NCBI GenBank assembly: GCA_028684345.1
Contig: JAQUGB010000006.1
Coordinates: 1-26,224, forward strand
Length of the DNA: 26,224 nucleotides
Source: Tepidiphilus sp.
Lineage (GTDB): Bacteria; Pseudomonadota; Gammaproteobacteria; Burkholderiales; Rhodocyclaceae
Direction of reading: 5' to 3'
A program made the translations under genes and the position numbers. The number at the start of each line of letters is the position of its first letter. Within the stretch, counting starts at the first letter, position 1. Shown piece by piece: positions 23,180 to 26,224 of the stretch. A model generated the notes under the pieces. The model had not been told where the DNA came from and ran no database searches. It was given only the letters and a program-made list of their open reading frames with translations.

Positions 23180-24100
23180 ATGGAAGACCTGTATCCCTCT
23201 CGCCGCAGCCATGAGGCCATGATGAGCGCCATCAAGGACCCCGTGCTCTATCGCCCTTGGACGCCGGAAGCCCCCCTCACTGCCGGCCAAGCCGCCCGTT
23301 TCGAGCGCGACGGGTTCCTCGTCCTCGACGGACTGTTCACCGAGGAAGAAGTGCGCCTCTTGCAAGAAGAGGCCGAACGGCTCCGCGCCCAGGCGCAGAC
23401 CCTCGACCCCGAGACGCTCATCACCGAGCCCGGCAACAGTGAAGTGCGCTCCATCTTCGCCATTCATCAACAGGACCCAGTGATGCAGCGCCTGGCAAGC
23501 GACCGGCGGCTGGCTGGCATCGCCGAGTTCCTACTCGACGATCAGGTCTATATCCACCAATCTCGTCTCAATTACAAGCCGGGATTTCGCGGCAAGGAAT
23601 TCTATTGGCACAGCGATTTCGAGACCTGGCACGTGGAAGACGGCATGCCGCGAATGCGCGCCGTCTCGATTTCAGTCCTGCTCACGGAGAACGGCGCGAT
23701 CAACGGGGCGCTGATGCTCATCCCGGGGTCACACACCACCTACATCTCCTGCGTGGGCGAAACGCCCGAAGAGCACTACCGCCAATCCCTGAAGAAGCAA
23801 GAATACGGGGTGCCGGACGACGTGAGCCTGAAGACCCTCGTCGACCGGCAGGGAATCGTCGTCGCCGAGGGCAAACCTGGCACGGTGTTGGTATTTCACT
23901 GCAACGTCATGCACGGCTCGAACGGCAACATCACGCCACAGCCGCGCTCCAACGCCTTTTTCGTCTACAACGCCCTCTCGAACCGCTTACAGGCTCCTTT
24001 CGGCCCGGAAAAACCTCGCCCCTGGTTCCTCGGAACCCGCGAGCCCCAACCGATCACGCCCCAAACCGGACTGCTGACCGAGGCCGTGAAACGCTCGTAG
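23180..24100 (+). CDS. ectD: Ectoine 5-hydroxylase EctD
   Basis: Fe(II)/2-oxoglutarate dioxygenase that converts ectoine to 5-hydroxyectoine, a better protectant against heat and drying. It has 306 residues. The EctD signature WHSDFETWHVEDGMP is intact. The iron ligands are H144, D146 (WHSD) and H245 (NVMHGSN), and R256 (PQPRSN) should hold 2-oxoglutarate. The start at 23180 has GGAGG 4 nt upstream; an in-frame ORF extends upstream but lacks a start with its own site. It is separated from ectC by about 100 bp and a strong hairpin, so its expression may be tuned separately. No clear terminator follows. Confidence 0.97.
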   Translation: MEDLYPSRRSHEAMMSAIKDPVLYRPWTPEAPLTAGQAARFERDGFLVLDGLFTEEEVRLLQEEAERLRAQAQTLDPETLITEPGNSEVRSIFAIHQQDPVMQRLASDRRLAGIAEFLLDDQVYIHQSRLNYKPGFRGKEFYWHSDFETWHVEDGMPRMRAVSISVLLTENGAINGALMLIPGSHTTYISCVGETPEEHYRQSLKKQEYGVPDDVSLKTLVDRQGIVVAEGKPGTVLVFHCNVMHGSNGNITPQPRSNAFFVYNALSNRLQAPFGPEKPRPWFLGTREPQPITPQTGLLTEAVKRS

Positions 24101-24200
24101 CGGCCTGAACGGAAATCGCCTCGATCGGGGTCCCGGATCGCAGCGGGCAATGCACAACGCGCTGCTCGAACGGCGGCGGTGATCCAAGGAACCGCAGCCA

Positions 24201-24229
24201 TTGGTTTTTTTCCTTGGCCGACCTATAGT
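24201..24229 (+). promoter_or_regulatory. Promoter for the Old Yellow Enzyme gene
   Basis: TTGGTT (24201-24206), a 17-bp spacer and TATAGT (24224-24229), about 39 bp before the start codon. Spacing is ideal and both hexamers are close to consensus. It suggests the reductase is transcribed apart from the ect genes. Confidence 0.55.
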
Positions 24230-24267
24230 GATGGGGCCGACACAACAAGCACGGAAAGGAGTGATCG

Positions 24268-25353
24268 ATGACCGAGAAGCGCAATCTCTTCACCTCCATC
24301 ACTCTGGGCCCTTACACCCTGCCCAACCGCATCGCCATGGCGCCGATGACGCGCAACCGTGCCAGCGCCGAAGGCGTGCCCACCGACATGATGGTACGCT
24401 ACTACGCCCAGCGCGCCGGCGCCGGCCTCATCATCAGCGAAGGGGTGATCATCTCCCCGGAGGGCTTCGCTTACCCCAACACCCCTGGCATTTTTACTCC
24501 GGCCCAGCTCCAAGGCTGGAAGGCCGTCACCGACGCGGTACACGCCCGCGGCGGGCGCATCTTCGCTCAATTGTGGCACTGCGGCCGGGTGGCCCATCCC
24601 GAGGTCAACGGCGGCTTGCAGCCCATCGGCCCTTCCGCGGTCGCCGCCCGCGGCGAGACCTATACGCCGAGCGGCAACAAACCCTTCGTCACCCCGCGCG
24701 CCATGAGCCTGCAAGACATCGCGGAAACCGTCGAACATTACGCCCAGGCGGCGCGAAACGCCAAGGCGGCGGGTTTCGACGGCGTGGAGATCCACGGTGC
24801 CAACGGGTACCTCATCGACCAGTTCCTGCGCGACGGCAGCAACCGTCGCACCGACGCCTACGGCGGCTCCATCGCCAACCGTGCCCGTTTCCTCATGGAA
24901 GTGACCGAGGCCGTGCTCGGCGTATGGGATCGCGGCTGCGTGGGGGTGCGCCTCTCGCCCCTGCAACCGTTCAACGACATGCGCGATTCCAACCCCGAAG
25001 CGACGTTTTCTTACGTCGTCAAGGCCTTGGGAGAATTCAAGCTCGGCTATCTGCATATCACCGAAATGGGTAAGGAAGCGCCGGGGGTGGCCGGCCCCGC
25101 CTTCGACCTGAAATTGCTGCGCCCCCTGTGGCCCACCGTCTATATGACGAACGGCGGCTATACCTCCGAGACGGCCAATGCGGCGATCGCACGCGGTGAA
25201 GCCGACATGATCTCGTTCGGACAACTCTTCATCGCCAATCCCGACCTGGTCGAGCGCTTGCGCCGCGGCGCACCGCTCAACACGCCCGATCCTTCCACCT
25301 TCTATACGGGGGGCGAGAAAGGCTATCTCGACTATCCCGTACTCTATCCCTGA
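24268..25353 (+). CDS. Old Yellow Enzyme family alkene reductase (NemA-like)
   Basis: FMN-dependent, NAD(P)H-using reductase of the cytoplasm that reduces activated C=C bonds and, in relatives, nitroesters and N-ethylmaleimide. The 361 residues form a TIM barrel opening with FTSITLGPYTLPNRIAMAPMTR. The substrate-anchoring pair is H176 and N179 in EIHGANGYLIDQFL, followed by the YGGSIANRARF phosphate-site region. A GGAG-type site (AAAGGAG) lies 7 nt before ATG 24268. It has its own promoter and ends at a strong bidirectional terminator. It is probably part of electrophile detoxification together with the convergent glutathione transferase, not of ectoine synthesis. Confidence 0.93.
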   Translation: MTEKRNLFTSITLGPYTLPNRIAMAPMTRNRASAEGVPTDMMVRYYAQRAGAGLIISEGVIISPEGFAYPNTPGIFTPAQLQGWKAVTDAVHARGGRIFAQLWHCGRVAHPEVNGGLQPIGPSAVAARGETYTPSGNKPFVTPRAMSLQDIAETVEHYAQAARNAKAAGFDGVEIHGANGYLIDQFLRDGSNRRTDAYGGSIANRARFLMEVTEAVLGVWDRGCVGVRLSPLQPFNDMRDSNPEATFSYVVKALGEFKLGYLHITEMGKEAPGVAGPAFDLKLLRPLWPTVYMTNGGYTSETANAAIARGEADMISFGQLFIANPDLVERLRRGAPLNTPDPSTFYTGGEKGYLDYPVLYP

Positions 25354-25356
25354 AAT

Positions 25357-25388
25357 GCGTAAAAGCCGCCTGAAGGCGGCTTTTACGC
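25357..25388. terminator. Bidirectional intrinsic terminator
   Basis: GCGTAAAAGCCGCC (25357-25370) and GGCGGCTTTTACGC (25375-25388) form a perfect 14-bp stem around a TGAA tetraloop, with A- and T-runs on the two arms. It lies between the convergent reductase and glutathione transferase genes and should stop transcription both ways. Confidence 0.9.
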
Positions 25389-25408
25389 TCATTCCGAAAC
25401 GGGCAGAG

Positions 25409-26014
25409 CTACTGCTTGAGCCCTTCGGCCTTGATCGCCGCCTGCACGGCGGGGCGCTGCGCCATCTTCTCGACGAAGCGCGCCAAGGCTGGGAATTGCC
25501 CCAGATCGATCTGCACGAAGGCCGTCCAGCGCGCGCACACGTAGAGGTAGATATCGGCGACCGAAAATTCCTCTCCCAGCAGCCAGGGACGCTGCGCGAG
25601 CTGCCCATCCACCCACTGCAGGCGCTTGAGCAGGGTCTCTTTCGCCACCGCCTTCCACTCCTGGGGGCAGTTCGGCTTGAAGAGCGGCGAGAATCCTTTG
25701 TGGATCTCGGTGGAGATGAAGTTGAGCCATTCCACCAACCGCACCAGCCCCATCCCCTCTTTGGAACCAAGGGGCGTGCGCGCCAGATTCTGCACGATGT
25801 AGAGCAGGATCGCCGGCCCTTCGGTGAGGAGCGTCCCATCGTCGAGTTGCAGCGCCGGAACGTAGCCCTTGGGATTGATGGCCAGATAATCGCTTCCGTC
25901 TGCGAGTTTCTTCGTGGCGAGATCCACCTGCACCAGCTCGGGCTCGATACCGGCCTCACGCAGGGCGATGTGCGGCGACAGGGAACAGGCACCGGGCGAG
26001 AAATACAGCTTCAT
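25409..26014 (-). CDS. gst: Glutathione S-transferase, beta class
   Basis: Cytoplasmic dimeric enzyme that conjugates glutathione to electrophiles or uses it for reduction. It has 201 residues, the usual size. The N-terminal thioredoxin-like domain begins MKLYFSPGACSLSPHIALRE, with the beta-class catalytic cysteine at C10. The glutathione-site segment is NPKGYVPAL, with DGTLLTEGPAIL following. The helical C-terminal domain contains the FSVADIYLYV N-capping motif. AAAGGAGGAA lies just before the ATG. It is convergent with the Old Yellow Enzyme gene across a shared terminator, and codirectional with purA upstream. Confidence 0.93.
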   Translation of the reverse strand: MKLYFSPGACSLSPHIALREAGIEPELVQVDLATKKLADGSDYLAINPKGYVPALQLDDGTLLTEGPAILLYIVQNLARTPLGSKEGMGLVRLVEWLNFISTEIHKGFSPLFKPNCPQEWKAVAKETLLKRLQWVDGQLAQRPWLLGEEFSVADIYLYVCARWTAFVQIDLGQFPALARFVEKMAQRPAVQAAIKAEGLKQ

Positions 26015-26047
26015 CGAGTTCCTCCTTTTTCGTGGTTCGAACGGCAG

Positions 26048-26076
26048 AAAGCCCCTTGCGGGACTTTTTCACTATA
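26048..26076 (-). promoter_or_regulatory. purA terminator-like hairpin overlapped by the gst promoter
   Basis: AAAGCCCC-TTGC-GGGACTTT (26048-26067) folds into a stem with one mismatch. On the minus strand it follows purA by about 30 bp and is trailed by a short T-run, fitting a purA terminator. TATAGT (26071-26076, minus strand) lies right beside it, so gst transcription would begin inside the hairpin. No good -35 is seen. Confidence 0.45.
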
Positions 26077-26098
26077 GCACATCCGGCGCCAAACGTTT

Positions 26099-26224
26099 TC
26101 AGGCACCGAAAGGATGACGGCGCAGGATGGTTTCGTCCCGCTCTGGGCCGGTCGAGATCACGTCGATCGGAATCTCGCAGAATTCCTCGATGCGGTGCAG
26201 GTAGGCACGGGCCTCGTAGGGAAG
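26099..26224 (-). CDS. purA: Adenylosuccinate synthetase, C-terminal 41 residues (cut by window edge)
   Basis: The visible tail runs LPYEARAYLHRIEEF through IPIDVISTGPERDETILRRH to PFGA and a TGA stop. The pattern VSTGPxRDxTIxxRHPF at the very end is highly characteristic of PurA, which makes adenylosuccinate from IMP, aspartate and GTP in purine synthesis. The gene continues beyond the window. It is followed on the same strand by gst. In E. coli purA is followed by nsrR, rnr and rlmB on one strand, so its presence here in the same orientation as rnr-rlmB 17.7 kb away is informative. Confidence 0.88.
   Translation of the reverse strand, partial: LPYEARAYLHRIEEFCEIPIDVISTGPERDETILRRHPFGA

Noticed and set aside
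24223..25992. 589-codon minus-strand frame spanning gst and the Old Yellow Enzyme gene
   Set aside because: It runs through a perfect terminator and is out of frame with gst; composition is that of an antisense artefact.
26015..26098. A right-hand attachment-site copy of the tRNA-Leu 3' end
   Set aside because: I looked for the GTTCGAGTCCTCTTCTGGGC end of the tRNA near the right border and found only a short GTTCGAA match, which is chance level.

Overview
The window is GC-rich, densely packed bacterial DNA. The gene families and their order (rnr-rlmB, purA, class I fumarase, TRAP and Ehu transporters, ectABCD) point to a proteobacterium, most likely beta or gamma. I cannot fix the species from this sequence. 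The central theme is osmoadaptation: synthesis, hydroxylation and uptake of the compatible solute ectoine.

Layout. The left end (1-8.5 kb) is mostly housekeeping: the first codons of a probable acetyl-CoA synthetase (minus), a class I fumarase (plus), tRNA-Thr(TGT), a large periplasmic-domain MscS/MscK-type mechanosensitive channel (plus), then the overlapping pair rnr-rlmB (minus) and tRNA-Leu(CAG) behind a perfect-consensus promoter. From 8.5 to 26.1 kb lies accessory DNA: an ehuBCDA-type ABC importer operon (minus); a TAXI-type TRAP transporter (fused permease plus binding protein), an ADP-forming acyl-CoA synthetase and an enoyl-CoA hydratase (all minus); a ClC chloride transporter (plus); ectA-ectB-ectC, a strong hairpin, then ectD (plus); an Old Yellow Enzyme reductase (plus); and a beta-class glutathione S-transferase (minus). 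The extreme right end is the 3' end of purA (minus).

How it fits together. EctB, EctA and EctC convert aspartate semialdehyde to ectoine, and EctD hydroxylates it. The Ehu-like importer would recover ectoine leaked from the cell or scavenge it from outside. The mechanosensitive channel would release solutes on down-shock, and ClC may handle the anion or proton side of salt stress. No ectoine-degradation genes (doeA/B, eut) are visible. The TAXI-TRAP, acyl-CoA synthetase and hydratase genes look like a separate module for importing and CoA-activating an unknown carboxylate.

Most interesting points. The purA...rnr-rlmB neighbourhood, contiguous in many proteobacteria (purA-nsrR-rnr-rlmB in E. 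coli), is here split by about 17.5 kb of accessory genes that begin right after a tRNA-Leu. The ectA and clc starts lack Shine-Dalgarno sequences and sit just downstream of -10-like elements. The ehuB and ectA promoter regions both carry inverted repeats containing CATTGAA. A 14-bp perfect hairpin separates ectC from ectD. I did not find a clearly new defence, mobile or CRISPR system.
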